Assembly: GCA_945897785.1 (NCBI GenBank)
Contig: CAMDGD010000017.1
Coordinates: forward strand, 1 to 38,532
DNA length: 38,532 nucleotides
Source: Paludibacter jiangxiensis
GTDB lineage: Bacteria; Bacteroidota; Bacteroidia; Bacteroidales; Paludibacteraceae
Direction of reading: 5' to 3'
Shown here: positions 1 to 9,260 of the stretch, piece by piece
How positions within the stretch are numbered: the first letter of the stretch is position 1
Layout of the letters: each line of letters opens with the position of its first letter
Notes under the pieces: generated by a model
Database searches by the model: none
Seen by the model: the letters and a program-made list of their open reading frames with translations, nothing else
What the model was told of the DNA's origin: nothing
Made by a program: the position numbers and the translations under genes

Positions 1-382
1 TATCGCTCGGAAGAATATTTCTTTCTGCCATATTTAATGCGATAAAGTTCAATAAGTGTGTTTGCTGATACAACTGAGCTTAGAAATTGTTGTTTCAAAT
101 ACGAAATATTTGATACTATTGCTTTTGATAAACGAAATTGAAAGAATGATACTTCTTTTCGAAAAGAGTTACTTAATGAGAAATGCTTTGAATTTTAACA
201 AACCAATGCTTGGTTAGATGCTCCTAAAGCAATTTTTTACTAGAATTGCAATATATCTAATTCACCGGAAAAAAGTACATTAATTAGCCTTTTGTGTATT
301 TTTTATTAAACAACAAAAAACAATTTCTTAATATAAACTGCAAGTATCTAATATATGCAGTTTTTTTTCTTTACTAAAAAAG
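1..382. other. AT-rich region without a recognisable intact gene
   Basis: I see no intact gene here. The first 45 bases are open in frame 1 and end at a TAA, so they could be the last codons of a gene that starts before the window, but 14 residues are too few to identify it. Around 150-240 the plus strand reads in broken frames that vaguely resemble the tail of a transposase, with stops and no usable start. I treat this as non-coding or decayed DNA. Only the -7 box just downstream can be assigned. Confidence 0.4.
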
Positions 383-390
383 TATATTTG
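383..390 (+). promoter_or_regulatory. Bacteroidota -7 box upstream of mntP
   Basis: TATATTTG matches the Bacteroidota sigma-ABfr -7 consensus TAnnTTTG exactly. It ends 17 nt before the GTG start of mntP, which implies a leader of only about 10-12 nt. That leaves no room for a yybP-ykoY manganese riboswitch, so control would have to act at the promoter itself. Confidence 0.55.
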
Positions 391-407
391 TATCTCAAAA
401 AAAAAAC

Positions 408-986
408 GTGAATTATTTAGATATTATTTTGCTTGCTATTGCTTTGGCTATGGATTGTTTTGCAGTATCCATTGCTAGTGGCATAATACTTAAAAAGTTC
501 GATTGGAGAACAGTGCTTCGCATGGCTCTTTTGTTTGGCATTTTTCAAGCCATAATGCCTTTAGTTGGTTGGTCGGTAGGTATTTGGTTTAAATCATACA
601 TTGAAGTGTACGATCATTGGATAGCATTAGTGTTGCTTAGTTTATTGGGCGTAAAAATGATTCGCGAAGGAACAGCAACAGACGAAGAAAATAACGAACG
701 AGTAAAAACTATTTGTCCACTTAAATGGTCGTCACTTTTTATGATGGCTTTAGCAACTAGTATTGATGCACTTGCAACCGGCATCGTATTTATTCCATTT
801 TCTACTGTGTTACTATGTTGGGCGCTTGTCATTATTGGCGTAGTTAGTGTGTTCTTTTCTATTTTGGGGAGTTATATTGGGGTTCATTTTGGGAATAAGC
901 TCTCGTTTAATATTGAAATTTTTGGGGGAATAATGCTTATTAGCATTGGACTTAAGATTTTTATTTCGCATATGTTTTTAAACTAA
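408..986 (+). CDS. mntP: Putative manganese efflux pump MntP
   Basis: Inner-membrane exporter of the MntP (YebN, DUF204) family, which protects cells from excess Mn2+. The 192-residue length matches the family (about 188 aa). Six hydrophobic segments form two related halves. Each half carries the family's conserved acidic membrane motif: AMDCFAVSIASG (Asp16) in the first and ATSIDALATG (Asp120) in the fourth helix. A charged cytoplasmic loop (residues about 87-102) separates the halves. The start is GTG, placed by the -7 box 17 nt upstream. ubiE/menG follows after 8 nt, so the two are probably co-transcribed, although no functional link is obvious. Family assignment is strong; transport of Mn2+ in this organism is inferred from the family. 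Confidence 0.9.
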   Translation: MNYLDIILLAIALAMDCFAVSIASGIILKKFDWRTVLRMALLFGIFQAIMPLVGWSVGIWFKSYIEVYDHWIALVLLSLLGVKMIREGTATDEENNERVKTICPLKWSSLFMMALATSIDALATGIVFIPFSTVLLCWALVIIGVVSVFFSILGSYIGVHFGNKLSFNIEIFGGIMLISIGLKIFISHMFLN

Positions 987-994
987 ATGAATAT

Positions 995-1741
995 ATGACA
1001 AAACAAACTTATCAGGTTGAAGAGGTGTTGCCGTATAAAAAGAAATCGGGCAGCAAAAAGAAGCAGATAATGGATATGTTTGATTCCATATCTGAAAGCT
1101 ACGACACCATGAATAGAGCTATGACACTTGGTATTGACCTTTCGTGGCGTAAAAGGGCTATTGCTAGTTTAATACCATTTAAACCGAAATTTATTTTAGA
1201 TGTAGCTACTGGTACAGGTGATTTTGCAATTGAATCGTTTAAGCGCTTGCGACCTTCCAAAATTGTAGGGGTCGATATTTCTGATAAGATGCTTGAAATT
1301 GGGCAGTTAAAAGTTGCCAAGGAGGGCTTGCGGAATTTTATTGAACTGAAACATGGTGATTGTATGCATTTAATGTACGATGATGCTTCTTTCGATGCAG
1401 TTACTATAGCTTTCGGTATTAGGAATTTTGAAAGATTAGAAAAAGGAATTTCAGAAATGCATCGTGTATTAAAATTTGGGGGTAATTTGGTTATTCTAGA
1501 GTTATCTGAACCTAATTTTTTGTTTAAACCCTTTTATCGTATATATACCAAGATTATTATTCCTTTTGTTGCTTGTTCTCTTGGTCATGATGTTAAGGCG
1601 TATCAGTATTTACCAAATACGATTAAGGTTTTTCCAAAAGGAAAAGAGATGATAGCCATTCTAGAAAAGTGTGGGTTTAAAGAAGTAAAATACCGTAGGT
1701 TTACTTTTGGTGTGTGTTCTTTTTATCGAGCTAGAAAGTAG
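995..1741 (+). CDS. ubiE: Demethylmenaquinone methyltransferase
   Basis: SAM-dependent methyltransferase for the last step of menaquinone biosynthesis (demethylmenaquinone to menaquinone), also called menG. The 248 residues cover the whole family. Class I methyltransferase motif I is ILDVATGTGD (residues about 67-76), followed by the acidic strand VGVDIS. AFGIRNFE and LVILELSEP are UbiE/MenG signatures. In a Bacteroidota background menaquinone rather than ubiquinone is the expected quinone. The gene starts 8 nt after mntP, which suggests one transcript. Its last 19 nt overlap, tail to tail, a possible small gene on the other strand. Confidence 0.93.
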   Translation: MTKQTYQVEEVLPYKKKSGSKKKQIMDMFDSISESYDTMNRAMTLGIDLSWRKRAIASLIPFKPKFILDVATGTGDFAIESFKRLRPSKIVGVDISDKMLEIGQLKVAKEGLRNFIELKHGDCMHLMYDDASFDAVTIAFGIRNFERLEKGISEMHRVLKFGGNLVILELSEPNFLFKPFYRIYTKIIIPFVACSLGHDVKAYQYLPNTIKVFPKGKEMIAILEKCGFKEVKYRRFTFGVCSFYRARK

Positions 1742-1938
1742 CTGGCAATTGCTTTTTGTGTTTCCAGACAGGCTAGTGTATTACTATTTGCGCCGTTTTT
1801 GCTAAATATTGGTAGAACAAGGAATTCATGAATAATAGCCCGCTCACATAGGGGCGGAACTTTTTTACTAGAAAGAAAACAATCTAAATCAGAAAGTAAG
1901 TTTTGACAATTTTCTTTACATTGATTATTTTTTGTCAT
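1723..1938 (-). CDS. Possible small Cys-rich protein, unknown
   Basis: A 71-codon reading frame starts with ATG and fills most of the 225-nt space between ubiE and panE, overlapping the end of ubiE by 19 nt. The product has five cysteines, including CKENC near the N-terminus, and no signal peptide or membrane segment. I do not recognise a family. In favour: it occupies otherwise empty sequence on a strand not used by its neighbours, and its codons look ordinary and AT-rich. Against: it is short, has no visible -7 box, and could be a chance frame. The CxxxC spacing might bind a metal, but that is speculation. Confidence 0.4.
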   Translation of the reverse strand: MTKNNQCKENCQNLLSDLDCFLSSKKVPPLCERAIIHEFLVLPIFSKNGANSNTLACLETQKAIASYFLAR

Positions 1939-1966
1939 GGACTAAGAAAAAATAAATTTTAAACAG

Positions 1967-2899
1967 ATGAAAATTGCAATAATAGGTACAGGTGGTGTAG
2001 GCGGATATTTTGGCGGACGGTTGGCAAAGGCCGGAAATGAAGTGGTTTTTTTAGCTCGTGGAGAACATTTACAGGCATTACAAACAACAGGGTTGCAAGT
2101 AAGTAGTATCAATGGCGATTTTAAAGTCGATAAAGTGTCTGCAACGGATTCGATTGAGGCAATTGGTCAGGTTGATTTAGTAATGCTTTGTCAGAAAGCA
2201 TGGCAGGTAAAAGATATTGCTCCGAAGTTGAACAGCTTGTTAAAAGAGGATACTGCCGTGTTAACCTTGCAAAATGGGGTGACCATTGGCGATGAGTTAA
2301 AAGCCTATATTCCTGAAAAACATATCGTTTTGGGCTTGTGTAAAATAATAAGTAAGATAGACGCTCCCGGACACATTACTCATTTTGGTGTGGAGCCAAC
2401 CATTATTTTTGGCGAACAGGATAATTCACTCACTGCAAGGGTAAATGCTATTTATGAGGCCTTTGAGGAGGCTGAAATTAAATCGTTCATCTCGCACGAT
2501 ATTCAGGCTGATTTGTGGAAAAAATTTATTTCTATTTGTATTAGTGGCTTGATGGCTGTAACTAAATTAACATATGGAGGTGTAGTGGCTCATTCAACGA
2601 GCAGGCAATTGTTGGTGGAGTTGTTTGCTGAAATGTATGATTTAGCGAGTAAAATGGGCATAGCTTTGGCACCAGATTTTGTAGAAAAAACAATTGCTGT
2701 AATTGCTTCATTTCCTTATGACTCTACAACTTCAATGGCTAGAGATATGTGGGCAGGAAAGCCTTCTGAGCTCGAATATCAGAATGGGGCAGTAGTTGTA
2801 TTGGGCGAAAAATACGGCATGCCTGTTCCTGTAAATCGATTTATTTATTATTGCTTGTTGCCTATGGAAAAGCAGGCACGAAAAAATGCAATGTTGTAG
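1967..2899 (+). CDS. panE: 2-dehydropantoate 2-reductase (ketopantoate reductase)
   Basis: NADPH-dependent reduction of ketopantoate to pantoate in pantothenate/CoA synthesis; cytoplasmic. The N-terminus is a Rossmann fold with GTGGVGG (residues 7-13). The C-terminal helical domain carries the family's catalytic lysine context LWKKF (Lys186 likely equals E. coli Lys176). It also carries the substrate-binding stretch GKPSELEYQNG (Glu268 matching E. coli Glu256), then PVN and IYYCL. At 310 aa the length is normal. The gene stops at 2899 and the convergent trkH stop begins at 2900, so there is no intergenic base between them. Some family members act on other 2-keto acids, so the substrate is probable rather than certain. 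Confidence 0.88.
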   Translation: MKIAIIGTGGVGGYFGGRLAKAGNEVVFLARGEHLQALQTTGLQVSSINGDFKVDKVSATDSIEAIGQVDLVMLCQKAWQVKDIAPKLNSLLKEDTAVLTLQNGVTIGDELKAYIPEKHIVLGLCKIISKIDAPGHITHFGVEPTIIFGEQDNSLTARVNAIYEAFEEAEIKSFISHDIQADLWKKFISICISGLMAVTKLTYGGVVAHSTSRQLLVELFAEMYDLASKMGIALAPDFVEKTIAVIASFPYDSTTSMARDMWAGKPSELEYQNGAVVVLGEKYGMPVPVNRFIYYCLLPMEKQARKNAML

Positions 2900-4369
2900 T
2901 TATTTTTTCCAGAAAACTGGGGTAAATAATAATAAGAAGGTATATAATTCTAATCGACCAACAAGCATTAGAAAGGCCAAGAACCATTTAGAAAACATCG
3001 GTATTTCAGAAAAACTAAATGCCGGACCCGTAATACCCATACCAGGACCAACACCTCCTAGACAAGCTACCACAGAGCCAATGGAATCGAGTAATTCTAA
3101 GCCATTTAGGGTAAGTACAAATATGCCTATTGCTACAATAAATAAATAAAGTAGTACGAAAGCAATCACTTTTAATACAACTTCATCTTTTAACGCTTCA
3201 CCACTAAATTTTACCCGTATAACTGCATTGGGATGAATAATTCGTTTGAACTCGTAGTATAAATATTTAAAGATAATAACTATACGCACCGTTTTTATAG
3301 CTCCGCTGGTAGAGCCTGCCGATGCACCCATTAGCATAACAATAATAATGATAAACCATGTGAAAGGTTTCCATAGCATATAATCGGCAGTGATAAATCC
3401 GGTAGTTGTCATGCATGATGATATCTGAAATAGGCTTTCGCGGAAAGCTTTCTCAAAAGTGTAAAAGGTATTTACGGTATTCCAATTAATTAAAGAAATG
3501 CTCACAATTATTGAAAAGCTGAAAACAACAAGTAAAAACCATTTTAATTCTTCGTTTTTAAGGACCTTTTCGAATCTTCTTTTTAGTGTAAAGTAATACA
3601 GACTAAAGTTTATTCCCGAAAGAATCATAAAAAGAATAATAATATATTGTATGTATGGTGAATTCCAGTATCCTATACTTGCTTGTTTGGTGCTAAAACC
3701 CCCGGTGGCTACTGTTGCAAAGGAATGACAAACAGCATCAAACCAATCCATATTGCCTATTCGGAGTAAAATTATTTCGGCAAAGGTTAGCCCTGCATAA
3801 ATAATCCATAAGCGCTGTGCTGTAGCAGATACTTTTGCATGTAGCTTTTCTTTTTGTGGCCCACCGGTTTCTTGTCCAAAGAGATACATATTGCTGTAAC
3901 TAAACATGGGTAAAAGAGCCAATGATATAACGATAATTCCCATACCACCTATCCAGTGAGTAAGGCTTCGCCAAAACAACATGCTGTGCGATAACTCTTC
4001 AATATTATTTAAAATTGAAGATCCCGTTGTGGTAAAACCTGACATTGTTTCAAAAAAGGCATCAGTAAACGAGGGGATAGCATCGCTTAACCAATAAGGC
4101 AATAAACCAATAAAAGAAAAAATAATCCAAGTGAAAGTTACAATAACAGCACCTTCTCGTTTTCCAAGGTCTTTGTCAGTATTTCTTGTTAGCAATAATA
4201 AAAGGGCTCCAATTAATGCACTAAATGCAGCTGTTCCTAAAAAATATACCCAGTCCGACTCTTGGTATATTAATGATACAATAATGGTAGAAAGAATAAA
4301 AATGCTTTCTAATAAAAGTAGGGTGCCAATAATACGAAGAACAATCTTATAATTAAAATTTCTTATCAT
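2900..4369 (-). CDS. trkH: Trk K+ uptake transmembrane subunit, second tandem copy
   Basis: Inner-membrane K+ channel-like subunit of the Trk system (489 aa; E. coli TrkH is 483). The four pore-loop selectivity-filter segments are visible: GFTTTGSS, TVATGGFST, CMTTTGFIT and GGVGPGMG, each with the filter glycine. The C-terminal pore helix carries the conserved arginine in LVGRLE. It lies 2 nt downstream of an almost co-linear paralogue (4372-5841) and clearly arose by tandem duplication. Differences cluster in the extracytoplasmic ends and the fourth filter region. It is the last gene of the trkA-trkH-trkH unit and abuts panE tail to tail. Transport function is inferred from intact filter residues. 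Confidence 0.9.
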   Translation of the reverse strand: MIRNFNYKIVLRIIGTLLLLESIFILSTIIVSLIYQESDWVYFLGTAAFSALIGALLLLLTRNTDKDLGKREGAVIVTFTWIIFSFIGLLPYWLSDAIPSFTDAFFETMSGFTTTGSSILNNIEELSHSMLFWRSLTHWIGGMGIIVISLALLPMFSYSNMYLFGQETGGPQKEKLHAKVSATAQRLWIIYAGLTFAEIILLRIGNMDWFDAVCHSFATVATGGFSTKQASIGYWNSPYIQYIIILFMILSGINFSLYYFTLKRRFEKVLKNEELKWFLLVVFSFSIIVSISLINWNTVNTFYTFEKAFRESLFQISSCMTTTGFITADYMLWKPFTWFIIIIVMLMGASAGSTSGAIKTVRIVIIFKYLYYEFKRIIHPNAVIRVKFSGEALKDEVVLKVIAFVLLYLFIVAIGIFVLTLNGLELLDSIGSVVACLGGVGPGMGITGPAFSFSEIPMFSKWFLAFLMLVGRLELYTFLLLFTPVFWKK

Positions 4370-4371
4370 GG

Positions 4372-5841
4372 TTACTTTTTCCAGAATACGGGAGTAAATA
4401 ATAGTAGTACTGTAAATAATTCCAACCTACCTACCAACATAAATAATGATAAGAACCATTTGCTAAAAGTAGGTATATGAGCGTAGTTACCCATTGGTCC
4501 AACTTCGCCTAAGCCCGGACCAACGCAACTGATTGAGGCAACAAAACCGCTTAAAGATTCCATAAAGCCCATGCCCGAGAGGCTTAAGACTAATGAACCT
4601 ATAAAAACCAATATTAAGTAGGTAACCACAAAAGCTAACACCCGTGGCATAACCGCATCTTTTACTACCAATTGGTTGTATTTTACAGGAATAATGGCGT
4701 TGGGATGTATCAGTCGTTTAAATTCGTAGTAACAAAATTTAAACACTAAAATGATACGAATCATCTTTATACCACCTGCTGTTGAGCCAGCTGAGCCTCC
4801 AATAAGCATAACCATGATAAGTACAAACCAAACAAAAGGTTGCCATGTCATGTAATCTTGAGTAGCAAATCCGGTGGTAGTCATCATTGATATAACTTGA
4901 AACGAGGCATCACGAAATGCTTTTTCAATAGAAGCAAGATTGGTTATTTGCGAAAAGTCGACTAAAGATATGGCTACAATTAGAGTAAAGCCCAATAATA
5001 CCAGCAGGTAAAATTTTAGTTCTTCGTTTTCTTTTAATTTTTTAAAATTTCGTTTGCCTAAAAAATAAAACAAGCTGAAATTAACTCCTGCTAATACCAT
5101 AAAACCGCTAATAATATAGTCTATTGAAGGAGAGTTCCAATAGGCAATGCTAGCTTGTTTGGTCGAGAAACCTCCCGTGGCTACAGTGGTGTAAGCATGA
5201 CAAACTGCATCAAACCATGTCATCCCTGCAATACGAAGTAACACTATTTGAGCAAGGGTTAGTCCCAAATAAATAACAAACAATCGTTTGGCTGTATCTG
5301 AAATTCTGGGGTGTATTTTATCTTTGGTAGGACCCGTACTCTCTGCTGCAAAAAGTTGCGTTCCTGTAAAGCCAAACAAAGGTAAAATTGCTAAGGAAAT
5401 AACAATAATTCCCAATCCACCAATCCATTGCGTTAAGCTACGCCAATACAACATGCCGTACGACAGACCTTCAATATCATTAAGGATAGATGCTCCTGTA
5501 GTTGTAAAGCCAGAGATGGTTTCAAAAAAAGCATCGGTATAACTAGGAATGCTCCCACTGAGCCAAAAAGGGAGTAATCCAAATAGCGTAAATACAATCC
5601 ATATAAAACTAACAATAAAAGTACCTTCTCTTTTTCCGATTTCCGGAGTAGCATTTCGTCCGGCAAGTATCCCCATCGAACCAAAAAAAAAGCATATTAA
5701 ACTGCTAAGGGCAAAAAATACCCAGTCTTTTTCATTAAAAATAAACGACACAAGGGTAGTGGAAAGTATAAAAACACTTTCTACCAAAAGCAAAACACCT
5801 AAAAGTCTGAGAATTAGTTTGTAATTGAAGTCTTTCGTCAT
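4372..5841 (-). CDS. trkH: Trk K+ uptake transmembrane subunit, first tandem copy
   Basis: TrkH-family K+ uptake subunit of 489 aa, the same length as its downstream paralogue. Filter segments are GFTTTGAS, TVATGGFST, MMTTTGFAT and SCVGPGLG, all with the filter glycine, and the LVGRLE arginine is retained. Its ATG shares one base with the stop codon of trkA (TGATG), indicating translational coupling. The second trkH follows after 2 nt. Relative to the other copy it has the more usual SCVGPG fourth filter. The pair could form homodimers or a TrkH1-TrkH2 heterodimer gated by the single TrkA; the sequence does not decide between these. Confidence 0.91.
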   Translation of the reverse strand: MTKDFNYKLILRLLGVLLLVESVFILSTTLVSFIFNEKDWVFFALSSLICFFFGSMGILAGRNATPEIGKREGTFIVSFIWIVFTLFGLLPFWLSGSIPSYTDAFFETISGFTTTGASILNDIEGLSYGMLYWRSLTQWIGGLGIIVISLAILPLFGFTGTQLFAAESTGPTKDKIHPRISDTAKRLFVIYLGLTLAQIVLLRIAGMTWFDAVCHAYTTVATGGFSTKQASIAYWNSPSIDYIISGFMVLAGVNFSLFYFLGKRNFKKLKENEELKFYLLVLLGFTLIVAISLVDFSQITNLASIEKAFRDASFQVISMMTTTGFATQDYMTWQPFVWFVLIMVMLIGGSAGSTAGGIKMIRIILVFKFCYYEFKRLIHPNAIIPVKYNQLVVKDAVMPRVLAFVVTYLILVFIGSLVLSLSGMGFMESLSGFVASISCVGPGLGEVGPMGNYAHIPTFSKWFLSLFMLVGRLELFTVLLLFTPVFWKK

Positions 5842-7175
5842 CAGTTAAAGAATGATTCAATTTTATGTAAGTCCGATTCGAAGCAAAATACAATAACCTT
5901 ATCTCCCAAATTTAAAGTAGTATTTCCGGAACAAATATGGCCTATTCCGTCGCGGATATACCCCCCAAAATTAACCCCAGAAGGTATTTTGTGATCACGA
6001 ATTCGTCCTTTAATAATTTTGCTTTTCTCTTTTACTTCAAACTCGATGATTTGAGCTTTTGAAGCATGTAAAGTACGAACATTTACAACACTCGGGTTAA
6101 GGGTAAGTTGATGAATGTGGTTTGCTGTAATTAATTTTTTATTTATAATGGAGCCAATATCCAAACTTTCGGCTAGAGGAATGTAGTCGAGGTTTTCAAC
6201 CTCGGCAACGGTTTTAAATACGCCCATTCGTTTTGCTGCCAAACAAGCCAAAATATTAGCTTCAGAGTTTCCTGTAACAGCCACAAATGCATCAGTATCG
6301 CTAACACCTTCTTCCTGTAAAATATCTAAGTCCCTTCCGTCACCACAAATAATCAAATTACCTTTAGTCCGTTCAGCAATTTCCATGCATCTCTCGCTAT
6401 TAATTTCAAGAATTTTTGCCGATATCTTTTCGGGTAGATATTGAACTGTTTTAACACCAATACGGCTTCCACCCATAACAATAACATCTTTTATCGGGTT
6501 GTTTAGCTTACCAGCTTCTTCCCGTAAAAAGTTTATGTTTTCTGGGGTGGATATAAAGTAAACGATATCTTCGTCAATTATCTGATCGGTACCAGATGGA
6601 ATAATCGTGTTATTATTCCTTTTTATGGCAACCACACGAAAACGACCGTGGTCTAAAAATCCGGTTTGGAATTGCTGATTAATTATGGGTGCATTTTTGC
6701 GAACTTTTACACCTACCAGTAATAATGCATCATTCTCGAAAGAGATATTTACCCGTTGCCAAGATGATTTTAAAGCTTTAACAATTTCTTTTGCGGCCAA
6801 CATTTCGGGATAGATAAGTGATTGTATCCCCAATTTTTCAAAGAAATCTTTGTTTTCAGGTAAAAGGTATTCGTAGTTATTTATTCTTGCCAATGTTTTC
6901 TTTGCTCCTAATCGTGCTGCTAAAAGGCAAGCTGTGGTATTAATGCTTTCGTATGGAGTAACGGCTATAAAAAGATCCGTTTCTTTTACATTGCATTCTG
7001 ACAAGTCTTTTATGGAAGTTGGAGTGCCTTGAAAAGGCATTAAATCGTAATTATTTGCTATTGTTTGCAGTTTCTTTGCATTTTCATCCATCAAGATGAT
7101 TTCGTGATTTTCGCGTGTCAGAATTTTTGCTAAGTGGGTACCTACTTCTCCGGCACCTGCAATTATAATTCTCAT
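5841..7175 (-). CDS. trkA: Trk system K+ uptake regulatory protein TrkA
   Basis: Peripheral cytoplasmic NAD(H)/nucleotide-binding subunit that gates TrkH. The 444 residues show two RCK modules, each a Rossmann TrkA_N domain followed by a TrkA_C domain. The first begins with IIAGAGEVGTHLA (about residues 4-16) and the second with VIVMGGSRIGVKT (about 231-243). Both end in the AV(T)P/GNSEAN region typical of the family. It heads the leftward K+ operon and overlaps the first trkH by 1 nt. I found no exact TAnnTTTG box in the 113-nt spacer towards dxs, so its promoter is unassigned. Confidence 0.93.
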   Translation of the reverse strand: MRIIIAGAGEVGTHLAKILTRENHEIILMDENAKKLQTIANNYDLMPFQGTPTSIKDLSECNVKETDLFIAVTPYESINTTACLLAARLGAKKTLARINNYEYLLPENKDFFEKLGIQSLIYPEMLAAKEIVKALKSSWQRVNISFENDALLLVGVKVRKNAPIINQQFQTGFLDHGRFRVVAIKRNNNTIIPSGTDQIIDEDIVYFISTPENINFLREEAGKLNNPIKDVIVMGGSRIGVKTVQYLPEKISAKILEINSERCMEIAERTKGNLIICGDGRDLDILQEEGVSDTDAFVAVTGNSEANILACLAAKRMGVFKTVAEVENLDYIPLAESLDIGSIINKKLITANHIHQLTLNPSVVNVRTLHASKAQIIEFEVKEKSKIIKGRIRDHKIPSGVNFGGYIRDGIGHICSGNTTLNLGDKVIVFCFESDLHKIESFFN

Positions 7176-7288
7176 AATAACTTAATTTGGTTGGTATAAT
7201 TATTCTGCGAAATAAACTATATTTTAGATATAAACTAGCTAATTTGGAAAAAAGTTTGCAAAAAACAGATAATAAGTTATTGTGTTAG

Positions 7289-9181
7289 CTATGCTTTAAG
7301 GATTTTTGCAATGGTATTTTTAATTCCGACTACATCTAAGCCAATTTCCGTGTATAATTCATGAGGAGAACCTTGCTCTATAAAACGGTCGGGTATTCCT
7401 AAACAGCAAATTTCCCGACAATAATTGTGTTCAGCCATAAACTCTAATACTGCACTGCCAAATCCTCCTTTTATCGCACCATCTTCTATTGTTATTATTT
7501 TTGTGTATTTTTTTGCAATTACATCAAGCAGTTTTTTATCGAGTGGTTTTACAAAGCGCATATCGTAATGAGCTACATCGTCGATAGTTTTTAAAGCTTC
7601 TTCCACCGTGTTACCTATTGGTCCAAGAGATAATACTGCCAGTTTTTCTCCTTCTTTTAAGCAACGACCGGTACCAATGGTGATTTCGGACATTGCCTGT
7701 TGCCAGTCGTATTGATACCCAACGCCCCGTGGATAGCGAATGGCAAAAACGCCATTGTTTTTTAATTGAGCAGTGAACATTAAATTACGCAACTCACTTT
7801 CGTTGTAGGGAGAGGCGATAATTACATTGGGTATGCATCGCAAATAAGCGATATCAAAAGCCCCATGGTGGGTTGCTCCATCAGAACCAACAATGCCCGC
7901 TCTATCTATACAAAGCACTACCGGTAGGTTTTGTATGGCCAGATCATGAATAATATTGTCGTATGCACGTTGTAAAAAAGAGGAGTAGATATTGCAAAAC
8001 GGAATAAGCCCTTGTTTAGCCAACCCGCCCGAAAAAGTAACAGCATGTCCTTCGGCAATACCTACATCAAAACAGCGATTGGGCAACTCTTCGGCCATAA
8101 TGTTCATGGAGCAGCCTGTTGGCATGGCAGGAGTAACCCCTACGATTTTTGAGTTTACTTTTGCCAGCTCCAATAGGGTACTGCCAAATACATCCTGAAA
8201 TACAGGAGGGGTATTTTCGCCGCTTTTTACATCAATTCGTTCGCCGGTTTCTTTGTTGAACTTGCCAGGTGCATGAAAAACTGTAGTAAACTCCTCGGCA
8301 AATTTATAGCCTTTGCCTTTTTTTGTAATCAGGTGTATAACTTTTGGCCCTTTAAAGTCTTTTATATCTTCTAAGATACGCACTAATCCTTTTACATCAT
8401 GTCCATCAACTGGTCCGAAGTATCGAATATTCATTCCTTCGAAAATATTGCTTTGATGTGTTAGGGTAGCTTTAAGGCTATTTAGTATCCTTTGTAGCTT
8501 TGCCTTTCCGGCTTCGTTTATTATGCCTAATTTTCGCAACGCTCTATAAAGTTCGTAACGAATACGGTTGTAGGTTTTGGAGGTGGTAATATCCAGTAAG
8601 TATTGGTTGATACCGCTGTTCACCGGATCAATAGCCATGTGATTATCGTTTAAAATAATCATTAAGTTATTGGGTACACTGGCAGCATTATTTAAGCCTT
8701 CAAAAGCCAACCCACCACTCATCGAACCGTCACCGATAATTGCTACAACTTTTTTATCATATTCTTTATTTTGAAGGGCAGCAACAGCCATCCCTAAAGC
8801 TGCCGAAATAGAATTTGATGCATGGCCTGCCGTAAAAGTGTCGTATTCGCTTTCTGATGGATTTGGAAAACCACTTATTCCTTTATATTTTCGGTTGGAA
8901 TGAAACACATCGCGCCGTCCGGTTAAAATTTTGTGCCCGTATGCCTGATGTCCTACATCCCATACCAGTAAGTCGTTTGGTGTATCGTAAACGAAATGTA
9001 AAGCTACCGTAAGCTCTATGGCGCCTAAGCTTGAACCTAAATGACCGGGATTCGTTGACAGTTCTTCAATTATAAACTGCCGAAGCTCATCACAAAGTTG
9101 TGGTAGCTTTTTTTTTGGTAATTTTCTTAGGTCAGAAGGAGAATTTATCGTATATAATAATTGCTTATTTTTGTTTTGCAT
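7289..9181 (-). CDS. dxs: 1-deoxy-D-xylulose-5-phosphate synthase
   Basis: Thiamine-diphosphate enzyme that condenses pyruvate and glyceraldehyde-3-phosphate, the first step of the MEP isoprenoid pathway. The thiamine-binding motif GDGSMSGG...N and the substrate-loop GHLGSSLG are intact, as are the transketolase pyrimidine-binding domain (GIAEGHAVT) and the C-terminal domain ([13 protein letters not shown]). I place the start at the ATG at 9181 (630 aa; E. coli 620). An upstream in-frame ATG at 9241 would add 20 hydrophobic residues but lies before an exact -7 box at 9200-9207, so it should not be transcribed from that promoter. Confidence 0.94.
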   Translation of the reverse strand: MQNKNKQLLYTINSPSDLRKLPKKKLPQLCDELRQFIIEELSTNPGHLGSSLGAIELTVALHFVYDTPNDLLVWDVGHQAYGHKILTGRRDVFHSNRKYKGISGFPNPSESEYDTFTAGHASNSISAALGMAVAALQNKEYDKKVVAIIGDGSMSGGLAFEGLNNAASVPNNLMIILNDNHMAIDPVNSGINQYLLDITTSKTYNRIRYELYRALRKLGIINEAGKAKLQRILNSLKATLTHQSNIFEGMNIRYFGPVDGHDVKGLVRILEDIKDFKGPKVIHLITKKGKGYKFAEEFTTVFHAPGKFNKETGERIDVKSGENTPPVFQDVFGSTLLELAKVNSKIVGVTPAMPTGCSMNIMAEELPNRCFDVGIAEGHAVTFSGGLAKQGLIPFCNIYSSFLQRAYDNIIHDLAIQNLPVVLCIDRAGIVGSDGATHHGAFDIAYLRCIPNVIIASPYNESELRNLMFTAQLKNNGVFAIRYPRGVGYQYDWQQAMSEITIGTGRCLKEGEKLAVLSLGPIGNTVEEALKTIDDVAHYDMRFVKPLDKKLLDVIAKKYTKIITIEDGAIKGGFGSAVLEFMAEHNYCREICCLGIPDRFIEQGSPHELYTEIGLDVVGIKNTIAKILKA

Positions 9182-9199
9182 GGAACTAAAAAATTTTGA

Positions 9200-9207
9200 C
9201 AAATTTA
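9200..9207 (-). promoter_or_regulatory. Bacteroidota -7 box for dxs
   Basis: On the minus strand the bases read TAAATTTG, an exact match to TAnnTTTG, 18 nt upstream of the ATG at 9181. A TTTG that could serve as the -33 element lies about 25 nt further upstream, a longer spacer than usual. The box supports the shorter dxs start. Confidence 0.5.
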
Positions 9208-9260
9208 CAAAAAAAATGTCCACCGTATAAAGCAAAAACACAGAAGTTATTAACTGTTTA

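Noticed and set aside
120-245. Transposase-like remnant on the plus strand
   Set aside because: The resemblance rests on a handful of residues across stops and frames, with no inverted repeats or start codon.
383-407. yybP-ykoY manganese riboswitch before mntP
   Set aside because: The predicted leader is only about 12 nt long.
2886-3149. Plus-strand frame following panE
   Set aside because: It overlaps the conserved end of trkH in antisense and has no independent support.
9182-9241. Longer dxs start with a hydrophobic N-terminal extension
   Set aside because: An exact -7 box at 9200-9207 lies inside the extension, and the shorter protein already has the family's normal length.
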